Source: Massilia sp. WG5 | Lineage (GTDB): Bacteria > Pseudomonadota > Gammaproteobacteria > Burkholderiales > Burkholderiaceae_D | NCBI RefSeq assembly: GCF_001412595.2 | Contig: NZ_CP012640.2 | Span: forward strand, 248,001-312,000 | Length of the DNA: 64,000 nt | Direction of reading: 5' to 3' | Shown: positions 8,192 through 16,585 of the stretch, one piece after another | Position numbering within the stretch: the first letter of the stretch is position 1 | Layout of the letters: each line of letters opens with the position of its first letter | The notes under the pieces: model-generated | The model's database searches: none | Seen by the model: the letters and a program-made list of their open reading frames with translations, nothing else | Told to the model about the DNA's origin: nothing | Position numbers and translations under genes: made by a program

Positions 8192-9478
8192 TCAGAAGCT
8201 GATTTTCAGCTGGCTGCCGAGCGCCAGCGCATTGCGGGTAGAGCGGTAAGCAAATGCGCCGGGCTCGACGATGTACTGGAGATCGGCCCGCACACCCAGC
8301 CAGCGCCGCGGCTGCCATCCGTAGCTCAGTTCGACCACGGATTCGCCGGCGGGGAGCGATGCATAGCCGCCGTCATCGGCGTTAACCACGGCGGCGCTCT
8401 CGCGCAAGCGTGGATTCACCTGCGCATGCACGAGGCCCAGCGCGAGCGTATCCGCATCCCGCCCCGCGAAGGTGCCGGTCTTGACCAGGCCGGCCGCATA
8501 CCAGCGCGTGATCTGGGCCGACGCGCGCGGGTTCGCCGTGAACTGGCCGAACACGGAAAGGCCGCGGCCGCCCGGGCCCTGGCGCCATACCATCTGGTCC
8601 GCCAGCACATACATGCCATACCGTCCGCTCACCGTGCCAGGCTCGCCCTGCCGCTTCACCTTGGCCGTATCGTAGAAGGCGCCAAGCTTGTAATGTCCAG
8701 GCAGCGCCGCGGCGTGCGGCGCGCTGCCGGGCGCATATTCCAGCTCCAGTGGCAGCAACACGCCGGCGGTGCCGGCGGCGAAGGGCCGGAAGGCGTTCTC
8801 CCTGTCGCCGAGGCGCGGATTGTCCTGGTAGAGGCCGGTGCGGACCAGCAGTTCGGGCCGCAGCTGGTAGCGGACGGCGGCGCCCCAGCGCGCATTCGGG
8901 TAGTTGTACCAGCCGCTGTTACCCGAGAGGGACAGCGGGTGTGCGCAGAAGACCGCATTCACCAGTTGGCATCCGAGGATCATGCCGCCAAGGTCGTTGC
9001 CCATGGCGAAAAAGCCGAGCCGCAGATTGAGGCGGCCGCCAGCCAGGTTCTGTTCGATGCTGGCCTCGGACAGGCGGGTGTAGGGGCCGCCGTAGACTTC
9101 CTGGACCGGCAGCCGGTTGCCGATGTAGTCGGCCGAAACGCCCGCCCCGCGCCGGTCGTTGACCGTCAGGTGCAGCGTGGCGCCCGACCAGCCGGCAAGC
9201 CGGTCCATGTCGAAGTCCGCGCCCAGGCGCAGCTGCTGGGCATAGGTGCTGCCGCGTTGGCGTCCGCCGCTGACGTTGGCAAAAGTCTCGGAGACGTAAT
9301 CGCCGCGGAAGTTCACGCCGGCGTCGAGATATCGGGTCCGCGCGCCGCCCCAGTCGCCGGTCAATGTGGCGTCGTCCGCCCGTGCGGGCGTTGGCGCCAG
9401 CGTTGCCATCGCGAGCAGGGCGGCGCAGCCGGCGGGGCGCCAGATCGGCGGACGCCGGGATTCATTCTTCAGTTGCAT
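8192..9478 (-). CDS. oprB: OprB-family carbohydrate-selective porin (428 aa)
   Basis: Outer-membrane beta-barrel for sugar uptake. Signal peptide with cleavage after APTPARA, then the family hallmark LTGDWGGARTRYLDAGVNF, alternating barrel strands, and a terminal phenylalanine (QLKISF) as expected for BAM recognition. The start at 9478 has GAGG upstream; an ATG 7 codons earlier overlaps the gcd stop. It is directly downstream of gcd on the same strand, so glucose entry and periplasmic oxidation are likely co-expressed. Confidence 0.9.
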   Translation of the reverse strand: MQLKNESRRPPIWRPAGCAALLAMATLAPTPARADDATLTGDWGGARTRYLDAGVNFRGDYVSETFANVSGGRQRGSTYAQQLRLGADFDMDRLAGWSGATLHLTVNDRRGAGVSADYIGNRLPVQEVYGGPYTRLSEASIEQNLAGGRLNLRLGFFAMGNDLGGMILGCQLVNAVFCAHPLSLSGNSGWYNYPNARWGAAVRYQLRPELLVRTGLYQDNPRLGDRENAFRPFAAGTAGVLLPLELEYAPGSAPHAAALPGHYKLGAFYDTAKVKRQGEPGTVSGRYGMYVLADQMVWRQGPGGRGLSVFGQFTANPRASAQITRWYAAGLVKTGTFAGRDADTLALGLVHAQVNPRLRESAAVVNADDGGYASLPAGESVVELSYGWQPRRWLGVRADLQYIVEPGAFAYRSTRNALALGSQLKISF

Positions 9479-9495
9479 TCTTGGCCTCAAGATAA

Positions 9496-11928
9496 TCATG
9501 GATTCAGCGCATACGCGATGACGTAGTCGCCGCGGTCCGGCGACTGGCGTGCGCCGCCGGCCGAGATCAGCACGTACTGCTTGCCGGTCTTCGGCGACAC
9601 ATAGCTCATCGGGCCGCCCTGGCTGCCCACCGGCAGGCGCGCTTTCCAGACTTCCTTGCCGGTCGCGCTGTCGAAGGCGCGCAGGTAGTAGTCCTGGGTG
9701 CCGGCGATGAACACCAGGCCGCCCTGGGTCGCCAGGGTGCCGCCGAGGGTCGGCATCCCGACCGGCATCGGCATGCGCATCTTGACGCCCATCGGGCCGG
9801 TATCCTGCACGGTGCCGACCGGGACCTGCCACAGCAGCTTGCGGGTCTTCAGGTCCACCGCCGACAGGGTGCCGAACGGCGGCTTCTGGCAGGGGATGCC
9901 GAGCGCCGACATGAAGCGGTTCTTGTTGACGGCGTACGGGGTGCCCTTCAGCGGCACCGCGCCCATGCCGGTATTGACCGCTTCGCCGCCGTTGCCGGCG
10001 GGGCCATTGTCGGTCTTCTGCGGGATCATCTGCACCCACAGGCCGAGCCGCATGTCGTTGACGAAGATGACGTGATGGTTCGGGTCGATCGACAGCCCGC
10101 CCCAGTTCATGCCGCCGAGCGAGCCCGGGAAGCTGAGCGAGACGTCGGTGCCGGGCGCCGTGAACAGGCCTTCGTAGCGCATCGACTTGAAGCTGATGCG
10201 GCACATCAGCTGGTCGAAGGGCGTGGCGCCCCACATGTCGGATTCCTTCAGCGGTCCGGTGCCGATCTGCGGCATGCCGCTTGAAACGGGCTGGGTGGCC
10301 GAGTACTGCTCCTGCATGATGCCGGCGGTCTTCACCGGGCGTTCCTCGACGCGCGTCAGCGGCTTGCCGCTCACGCGGTCGAGGACGAACAGCTGGCCGG
10401 CCTTGGTGCCGAACACCAGGGCCGGCGTGGTCGAGCCGTCCGCCTTCGGGAAGTCGATCAGGCTCGGCTGCATCGGCACGTCGAAGTCCCACAGGTCGTT
10501 GTGGACCGTCTGGTAGACCCATTTCTCCTTGCCGGTGCTGGCATCGAGCGCCAGGATCGAGGTCGCGTAGCGATGGTCCAGCGGGGTACGGTTGCCGCCC
10601 CACAGGTCGACCGAGGAGCTGCCCATCGGGACGAACACCGTGTTCATGGCGGCGTCGTAGGACATGCCGGCCCATGAATTCGGCGTGCTGCGGGCCCAGG
10701 TCTGGCCCGGCGCGAGGCGGGCGTTCGGATCGTCGTGGCCGGGGTCGAAGGCCCAGCGCATCGCGCCGGTGATGACGTCGAAGCCGCGCAGGACGCCGCC
10801 CGGCATGTCGGTCTGGACGTTGTCGGCCACGCGGCCGCCCACCACCACGGTCGTGCCGGCGACGGTCGGCGCGGACGTCAGCTGGTAGGTCGGATCGGCC
10901 GCCGCGCCGAGGCCGGCCTTCAGGTCGACGAAGCCGCCCATGCCGAAGCCTTCGCACATGGCGCCGGTGTCGGCGTCGATCGCGACCAGGCGGGCGTCGA
11001 TGGTATTCATCAGGAGGCGGCGCCGGCAGTTCGCGCCGGCGGGCAGCGCTGCCGGCGGCACCGGCGAGGCGCCGGCCAGGGTCGGCTGGGCGAGCGGCTG
11101 CGTCGCATCGAAATACGCCAGGCCGCGGCAGCGGTTCCACACCTGCGCCTGGGCGTTGATGTCGCGCTCCCAGATCTTCCTGCCGCTGTCGGCGTCGACC
11201 GCGATCACATTGTTATGCGGCGTGCAGAGGTAGATGCGGTCGCCGATCTGCAGCGGGGTTTGCTGGTCTTCCGCGCCGTTGCCGGTGGGGCTGACCGGGA
11301 TGTCGCCGGTATGGAAGGTCCAGGCGACCTGCAGGTTCTTCACGTTGTCGCGCGTGATCTGGTCGAGCGCGACGAAGCGGCTCGCGCCCGGCGTGTTGCC
11401 GTAGCTGCTCCAGTCCTTTTGCTGCTGGCCGGCGGCGACCGGCAGCAGCGGCGTCGGCGTCCCCTGGAAGGCGACGGTCGGATGCGGCTGGAACATCGCT
11501 GCGAAGGCGCCGGCCATGCCCAGCGCCAGCAGGGCGGCAAGGCCGTAAGCGCCTTTCGATCCCGCCAGTCCGGAATCGACCCTGCGCAGCGCGGGCCAGG
11601 CCAGCAGGGCCAGCACCATCAGGCCGGTCGGCAGCATCAGGCGCGACACCAGCGGCCAGAAATCGAGGCCGGCGTCGAGCGGCGCCCAGGCCAGGGTGCC
11701 GACGAAGGCGGCGCCGTACACGAGGACGGCGGACCATTTCAGCCGTATGAACTGCACGGCGGCTGCGACCATGACGAGGCCGGCGATCAGGAAGTACCAG
11801 CTGCCGTGCAGGGTGGCGAGCCTGGCGCCGCCGACGGCAAAGAACAGGCCGGTGGCGAGCAGGACGAGCCCGAGCAGGACACAGCCGGCCCGCAGCGCCG
11901 CTGACGGAGGGGTTTCACTTTTAGTCAT
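9496..11928 (-). CDS. gcd: Membrane-bound PQQ-dependent glucose dehydrogenase (810 aa)
   Basis: Oxidises glucose to gluconolactone in the periplasm and passes electrons to ubiquinone. The N-terminus has five hydrophobic helices (residues about 10-150), then the eight-bladed PQQ propeller beginning at DWSSYGNTPGASRF. The PQQ/metal region DLWDFDVPMQPSLIDF and the LDRVSGKPL segment (lysine position) match mGDH; quinate dehydrogenase is the other member of this family. GGAG precedes the ATG. pqq biosynthesis genes are not in the window. Partner gene oprB follows with its upstream ATG overlapping this stop codon. Length is close to the usual 790-800 aa. Confidence 0.9.
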   Translation of the reverse strand: MTKSETPPSAALRAGCVLLGLVLLATGLFFAVGGARLATLHGSWYFLIAGLVMVAAAVQFIRLKWSAVLVYGAAFVGTLAWAPLDAGLDFWPLVSRLMLPTGLMVLALLAWPALRRVDSGLAGSKGAYGLAALLALGMAGAFAAMFQPHPTVAFQGTPTPLLPVAAGQQQKDWSSYGNTPGASRFVALDQITRDNVKNLQVAWTFHTGDIPVSPTGNGAEDQQTPLQIGDRIYLCTPHNNVIAVDADSGRKIWERDINAQAQVWNRCRGLAYFDATQPLAQPTLAGASPVPPAALPAGANCRRRLLMNTIDARLVAIDADTGAMCEGFGMGGFVDLKAGLGAAADPTYQLTSAPTVAGTTVVVGGRVADNVQTDMPGGVLRGFDVITGAMRWAFDPGHDDPNARLAPGQTWARSTPNSWAGMSYDAAMNTVFVPMGSSSVDLWGGNRTPLDHRYATSILALDASTGKEKWVYQTVHNDLWDFDVPMQPSLIDFPKADGSTTPALVFGTKAGQLFVLDRVSGKPLTRVEERPVKTAGIMQEQYSATQPVSSGMPQIGTGPLKESDMWGATPFDQLMCRISFKSMRYEGLFTAPGTDVSLSFPGSLGGMNWGGLSIDPNHHVIFVNDMRLGLWVQMIPQKTDNGPAGNGGEAVNTGMGAVPLKGTPYAVNKNRFMSALGIPCQKPPFGTLSAVDLKTRKLLWQVPVGTVQDTGPMGVKMRMPMPVGMPTLGGTLATQGGLVFIAGTQDYYLRAFDSATGKEVWKARLPVGSQGGPMSYVSPKTGKQYVLISAGGARQSPDRGDYVIAYALNP

Positions 11929-12289
11929 TACAAATTCTCCAGGAACTAAGCATGCGATGAAGCGTCGTTCGGGCAGCCTCGCGAGGGCCTGCGGCGATGC
12001 TTATCGTCCTGGCATCGCAGGGTTCTTAACTAACTAGTTGGTTAAGAACCCTGCGAACTTTGTCGTCCCTTGCTCCAAATGCAAGCCTGGTGAACATTAC
12101 CGGGTAGTGGAGGATCGGTCCGCAATCATTGCGGACCTGGTCAGTGGAGGGGCGGGGAGGCGCGGGCGATACGAGTCGTCGATAAGACCATTCAAGCGGG
12201 GTTTCCCCGATTGCAGGATTCTATCACGCCCGATCGGCCCTTGCCGGGAGCCGCCGCACGGCGGCCGGATGGAAAACGCGGCCGCCTGC
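11929..12289. other. 361-base non-coding region upstream of gcd
   Basis: Holds the gcd leader and, about 90 nt upstream of the gcd start, a 42-bp near-perfect palindrome (listed separately). The remainder, up to the end of the HAD-like gene, has open frames in several phases, but none shows a ribosome site plus recognisable protein sequence. I see no tRNA or clear terminator with a T-run. Confidence 0.6.
12015..12056. repeat. Near-perfect 42-bp inverted repeat upstream of gcd
   Basis: Arms TCGCAGGGTTCTTAAC and GTTAAGAACCCTGCGA (16 bp, perfect) flank a 10-base centre TAACTAGTTG that is itself almost symmetric (AACTAGTT). It therefore reads as one palindrome with a single mismatched pair. It is AT-rich at the core, unlike its surroundings. 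It could be an operator for a dimeric repressor (the core resembles TetR-type operators), or a strong hairpin in RNA. There is no T-run on the plus strand beyond an ACTTTG. Confidence 0.75.
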
Positions 12290-12712
12290 TCAGTGGCGGA
12301 CGACGGTGAGGGTCCTGCGTTTCGGCTCGCGGCCGGCCGGTACGCCGATCCTGGCCGTGCGCGCAGCGGCGATCGCATGCGGCGAACCGGTGACGGCCAG
12401 CACCTCGTCGGGCGGCACACCCATCTGGTTCAGCACCACGGAATAAGGGGCCTTGTGGCCGCGTTCCTTGAAGTCGGCGCCGGTCAGCACCACCGAAAAG
12501 ATGTGGTGCGCGGTGTCGCCGAAGCGGCGGCGCAGCTGCTGCTCGGCCTGGCGGTAAGGGAGTTCCGAGATCAGGGCGCAGGGCAGGCCGTGTTCCACGG
12601 CTTCGTCCAGCAGGCGGTCGACATCCAGGCCGGCAGGAGCTTCCGGCGCGTGGCCGGCCGCCTGTACGCCAGGGAATGCGGATAAGTCGAAGATGAGCGC
12701 TTGTGCCGTCAT
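12290..12712 (-). CDS. Small HAD-superfamily-like protein with degenerate motif I (140 aa)
   Basis: Resembles a short phosphatase of the HAD superfamily. It starts MTAQALIFDLSAF, where the family has FDxDGT: the second catalytic Asp is replaced by Ser. Motif II-like LISELP, motif III lysine in GHKAPYSVVLNQMGV and motif IV region LAVTGSPHAIAAARTARIGV follow in the right order. Typical members have 210-230 aa, so the cap domain is largely missing. AAGGAG precedes the ATG at 12712, so it is probably translated. It is divergent from a CbbR-like LysR gene. Probably a catalytically dead or decayed relative of a CbbY/phosphoglycolate-phosphatase-like enzyme; that assignment is inference. Confidence 0.6.
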   Translation of the reverse strand: MTAQALIFDLSAFPGVQAAGHAPEAPAGLDVDRLLDEAVEHGLPCALISELPYRQAEQQLRRRFGDTAHHIFSVVLTGADFKERGHKAPYSVVLNQMGVPPDEVLAVTGSPHAIAAARTARIGVPAGREPKRRTLTVVRH

Positions 12713-12816
12713 GATGAGCTCCTTTTCTGAACTGTTGTCGCGGGATGGCTTTACTATACGGCCGAGCAAGATAAAATAAAAATAAATAATTTTCGAAAAC
12801 CGATAAGTAAAAGCTT

Positions 12817-13764
12817 ATGTATCCAGCCAGCTTCAAGCAATTGCAGGCGCTCGTGCTCGTGGCGCGCCACCAGAGCGTTTCGCGCGCCGCGGAGGCGATG
12901 CACGTGACCCAGCCCGCCGTTTCCCTGCACCTGAAACAACTGGAAGAGGCGTCCGGCGTGCCGCTGACGCGCCGCCAGGGCCGCAACATCCAGATGACGG
13001 CGGCCGGCGAACTGCTGGTCGGCTACGCCGAACGCATTCTCGGCCTGTGGGAAGAGGCGGGCGACGGGATCGCCGCGCTGAAGGGCGTGACCAGCGGTAC
13101 CCTGCGCATCGGCGCCGTGATGACGGCCGAACACCTGCTGCCGCCGATGCTGGTGCGCTTCACGACGGGCCGCCCGCACGTGCGCATCAAGCTGCAGGTC
13201 GGATCGCGCCCCGAGGTGATCGGCATGCTGAGCCGCGACGAGATCGACCTCGCCATCATGGGGACGCCGCCGCGCGAATTCCCGACCAGCGCCAGCCGCT
13301 TCGCGCGCCACCCGATGGCCTTCTTCGTCGCGCCGGGACACCCGCTGCTGAAGAAGGCGGCGCCGACGCTGGCCGACATCGCGGACGACAACCTGCTGGT
13401 GCGCGAGCGCGGTTCGGGCACGCGCGCCGCCATCGAGCGCCTGTACGAGGACGCGGGCATGCCGCTGGCGATCGGCTCCGAGCTGTCGAGCAACGAGGCG
13501 ATCAAGCAGATGACGGCCGCGGGCCTCGGCGTGGCCTTCCTGTCCGTGCACGCCTGTACGCTCGAGGTGAGGAACCGGCTGCTCAGCGTGCTGCCGGTGC
13601 CGGGCGTCGTGGTGCAGGGCGACTGGTACGTGATGCACAAGGAGGCGCGTGGGATTCCGCGGGTGGCCGGCTCGTTTCATGAATTCATGGTCGAGCATGG
13701 GCAGCAGGTCATTTCCGACGAACTGGAAAGCATGGCCTGGCCCGCAAGCCCGCCGGCCGGATAG
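12817..13764 (+). CDS. LysR family regulator, CbbR-like (315 aa)
   Basis: DNA-binding regulator with N-terminal winged helix (FKQLQALVLVARHQSVSRAA, then VTQPAVSLHLKQLEE) and a LysR substrate domain. The substrate domain has the CbbR-like pattern IGAVMTAEHLLPPMLVRF and IDLAIMGTPPREF. CbbR proteins control carbon-fixation genes in autotrophs; no cbb genes are visible here, so this member may sense another phosphorylated metabolite. It is divergent from the HAD-like gene. The AT-rich intergenic region contains TTTTCGAAAA (12790-12799), a possible operator. Confidence 0.88.
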   Translation: MYPASFKQLQALVLVARHQSVSRAAEAMHVTQPAVSLHLKQLEEASGVPLTRRQGRNIQMTAAGELLVGYAERILGLWEEAGDGIAALKGVTSGTLRIGAVMTAEHLLPPMLVRFTTGRPHVRIKLQVGSRPEVIGMLSRDEIDLAIMGTPPREFPTSASRFARHPMAFFVAPGHPLLKKAAPTLADIADDNLLVRERGSGTRAAIERLYEDAGMPLAIGSELSSNEAIKQMTAAGLGVAFLSVHACTLEVRNRLLSVLPVPGVVVQGDWYVMHKEARGIPRVAGSFHEFMVEHGQQVISDELESMAWPASPPAG

Positions 13765-13849
13765 TTCAGGGGACGGGTGCGCACGGCAGCACTGCGGGCA
13801 AGGTGTATGCTAGCCGGGCTCCCCCTGTATTTTCCGAGGATGGGTCAGA

Positions 13850-16561
13850 ATGCCCTTACACTCTGCCCGTAAGTTGCGCCGCGGTCTGCTGGCGCTCGCG
13901 ATCGCGCTGCCGGTGCTGTATATCTTGTCTGCCGGCATTGCAATCATGCAAGACTACCAGTCGACGATCGGCAAGGCCGAGTCCGAAATGCGCAGCATCG
14001 CCGCGACGCTCAACGAGCACGCCGTGCGCACCTTCGGCGAAGCGGACAGCCACGTCAGTGCGGCGGCGGCCGAGATCCAGCGCCGCGCGCTGACGCTCGA
14101 CGACCAGGCCGGCCTGCACGAGATCCTTGCCGCTGCGATCCAGGATCTTCCCATGGCCAGCGGGTTCTCGGTCACCTCGCCGGATGGCATGATGCGCGCC
14201 AGCGCCTCGCGCTATCCGATGCAGCCGATCGACAACCGCGACCGCGAGTATTACGCCTACCTGGCTTCGCACCACGACACCGGCATGCACATTTCCCGCC
14301 CGGTCAAGTCGCGCACCACCGGCAGGTGGAGCGTTCCGATCGCGCGCCGGCTCGACAATCCGGACGGCTCCATGAAGATGATCGTCAGCCTCGGCGTCGA
14401 CATGGCCTATTTCGACCGCTTCTACCGCAGCCTGCAGCTGGGCGAATATACCCGCCTGCTGCTGGTCAGGCGGGATGGCTGGGTGGTGATGGAAACGCCG
14501 CTGGCGGCCGACGTGATGGGACGTAACCTGGCGCGCACGCGGCTGTTCCGCAGCCTGCAGAGCGTGCCGACCGGTTCCTTCATCAACGACCGCAGCGTGA
14601 CCGACGGCAGTGCGCGGGTGATCGGCTATGCCAGCTACGCCCAGTCGCCGCTGGTCGCCGTGGCGAGCGCGCGGCGCGACGAGGTCCTGCAGCCCTGGGT
14701 CACGCGCAGCTGGCAGTTCGCCGGCCTCGGCGCCCTGTCCACGTTCCTGCTCCTGATGCTGCTGCGTTTCGTGTGGCGGCGCCTGGCCGACCTGGAAGCG
14801 GCCCAGCTTGGCCTGGCAAAGCGCAACGACGAACTGGACGCCGCGCGCCGGCGCTTCCAGGAGCTGGTCGATGGCATCGACGGTGTCGTCTGGGAAGCGA
14901 CCCTGCCGGAATTCCGATTCACCTATGTCAGCGGCAACGCCGAAGCGATCTCTGGCTACAAGGCCGACGCATGGGTGGACGACCCGCACTTCTGGCGCGA
15001 CAAGCTCAGCACTGGACTGGATGGCAAACCGGTCGAAGCGGCGCTGGCCGTCGGCGGGCCGAGCCTGTTCAAGCCGATGGAACACCGTATCCTCCGGCCC
15101 GACAAGAGGGAAATTTGGCTTCGAAGCAACATCATGTTGGCCGGCACCAGCGGCGGGACCTTGCACGTCCGCGGCGTCACGATCGACATCACGCGCCAGA
15201 AACAGTCGGAACTGCAGCTGTTCCAGGCGATCCACCTCGATCCCCTGACCAAGCTCCCCAACCGGCATGCGCTGGCCGACAGCATCGAGCACGCCTTGAC
15301 GCTGGCGCAGCACAATCACGCGGGGGTGGCGATCCTCCTGATCGACGTCGACAATTTCAATATGCTGAACGACAGCCTGGGACATGGGCCGGGCGACGAG
15401 GTGCTGGTCGAGATCGCCGAGCGCCTGCGCGGCTGCATCGGGCCGGCCGGCACGCTGGCGCGGATGGGCGGCGACGAGTTTGCCGTGGTAATGGAGGAGG
15501 TGGACCATGTCGCCTTGCGGGTCGAGCAGCTCGCCGAGCGCATCAACGCAGCGCTCGAGCGCAGGATTCCGGTCGAGGGCCGCGAGCTCTACGTGACGGT
15601 CAGCATGGGCATTTCCCTGTTTCCGGCGGACGGAACAGATGCGCAGACCCTGCTGCGCAATGCCGATACCGCCCTGTACCGGGCCAAGGCCGCCGGCCGC
15701 AACGGCTGGCAATTCTTCGACAGCTCGATGGCGCGCCAGGTCGAACACCGGCTGGACATGGAAACCGCGCTCCGGCACGCGATCGAGCATGACGAGTTCA
15801 GCCTGTTCTACCAGCCGCAACGCTCGCTCAAGGGGGGGCACATCGTCGGCGCCGAAGCCCTGGTGCGCTGGGACCGCCCGGGGGTCGGCATGGTGCCGAC
15901 CCAGGAGTTCATCAACCTGGCCGAGGACAGCGGATTCATCGTTGCGCTGGGCAACTGGGTGCTGAGGGCGGCCTGCCGCCAGGCGATGGACTGGAGCCGC
16001 GCCGGCCTGAAGCTGCGGATCGCCGTCAATGTGTCCATGGTGCAGCTGCAGCAGACCGATTTCGTAGAGCAGGTGCGGTATGCGCTTGCCCTGTCGGGAC
16101 TGCCCGCACATTGCCTCGAACTGGAGATCACCGAGGGAGCGCTCGCGGCCGACGTCGTGGACGCCCTCGACAAGCTGCGCCAGATCAAGGCGATGGGCGT
16201 GGAACTCGCGGTGGACGACTTCGGCACCGGTTACTCGTCGCTGTCCTACCTGAAGCAGATGCCCTTCGACCGCCTGAAGATCGACCAGAGTTTTGTACGG
16301 GACATACCGGGCAGCGCGGATGGCTGCGCGATCGTGCGCACGATCCTGGCGATGGCGTCCAACCTGAACCTGCAGGTGATTGCCGAAGGCGTCGAATCGA
16401 CGGAACAGCTGGATTTCCTGCGCGCCGAAGGCTGCCAGGAAATCCAGGGCTACCTGCTGTCGCCGCCGATCAGTCCCGACAGCTTCATTGCGCGCTTCCT
16501 GACTGCCGGGCGAGCGCCCGAACCGGTGCCGGCAGGCCGGGCCCGCACCATCGGGCGCTAG
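13850..16561 (+). CDS. Membrane sensor diguanylate cyclase/phosphodiesterase (Cache-PAS-GGDEF-EAL, 903 aa)
   Basis: Turns over cyclic di-GMP. An N-terminal helix (residues about 12-33) and a second at about 290-310 enclose a periplasmic Cache-type sensor (DNRDREYYAYLASHHD motif). Then come a PAS domain (about 340-460), GGDEF (motif at 540-544, intact) and EAL (EAL at 669-671, intact). The EAL domain keeps NVS, ELEITE, DDFGTGYSSL, LKID and AEGVE, so phosphodiesterase activity is expected. The inhibitory RxxD site before GGDEF is absent (GPAG instead). GAGG precedes the ATG. The gene stands alone between LysR and the convergent pstS. The ligand is unknown. Confidence 0.92.
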   Translation: MPLHSARKLRRGLLALAIALPVLYILSAGIAIMQDYQSTIGKAESEMRSIAATLNEHAVRTFGEADSHVSAAAAEIQRRALTLDDQAGLHEILAAAIQDLPMASGFSVTSPDGMMRASASRYPMQPIDNRDREYYAYLASHHDTGMHISRPVKSRTTGRWSVPIARRLDNPDGSMKMIVSLGVDMAYFDRFYRSLQLGEYTRLLLVRRDGWVVMETPLAADVMGRNLARTRLFRSLQSVPTGSFINDRSVTDGSARVIGYASYAQSPLVAVASARRDEVLQPWVTRSWQFAGLGALSTFLLLMLLRFVWRRLADLEAAQLGLAKRNDELDAARRRFQELVDGIDGVVWEATLPEFRFTYVSGNAEAISGYKADAWVDDPHFWRDKLSTGLDGKPVEAALAVGGPSLFKPMEHRILRPDKREIWLRSNIMLAGTSGGTLHVRGVTIDITRQKQSELQLFQAIHLDPLTKLPNRHALADSIEHALTLAQHNHAGVAILLIDVDNFNMLNDSLGHGPGDEVLVEIAERLRGCIGPAGTLARMGGDEFAVVMEEVDHVALRVEQLAERINAALERRIPVEGRELYVTVSMGISLFPADGTDAQTLLRNADTALYRAKAAGRNGWQFFDSSMARQVEHRLDMETALRHAIEHDEFSLFYQPQRSLKGGHIVGAEALVRWDRPGVGMVPTQEFINLAEDSGFIVALGNWVLRAACRQAMDWSRAGLKLRIAVNVSMVQLQQTDFVEQVRYALALSGLPAHCLELEITEGALAADVVDALDKLRQIKAMGVELAVDDFGTGYSSLSYLKQMPFDRLKIDQSFVRDIPGSADGCAIVRTILAMASNLNLQVIAEGVESTEQLDFLRAEGCQEIQGYLLSPPISPDSFIARFLTAGRAPEPVPAGRARTIGR

Positions 16562-16585
16562 GCCTGCCGCGATTCGCCGGCCGGC

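Noticed and set aside
9478..11140. A longer minus-strand frame that would extend the porin upstream through gcd
   Set aside because: The extension is the wrong frame of gcd; a signal peptide and ribosome site mark the porin start at 9478.
12038..12685. Open frame on the plus strand starting in the palindrome region
   Set aside because: No recognisable protein features, and most of it is antisense to the HAD-like gene, which has a good ribosome site.
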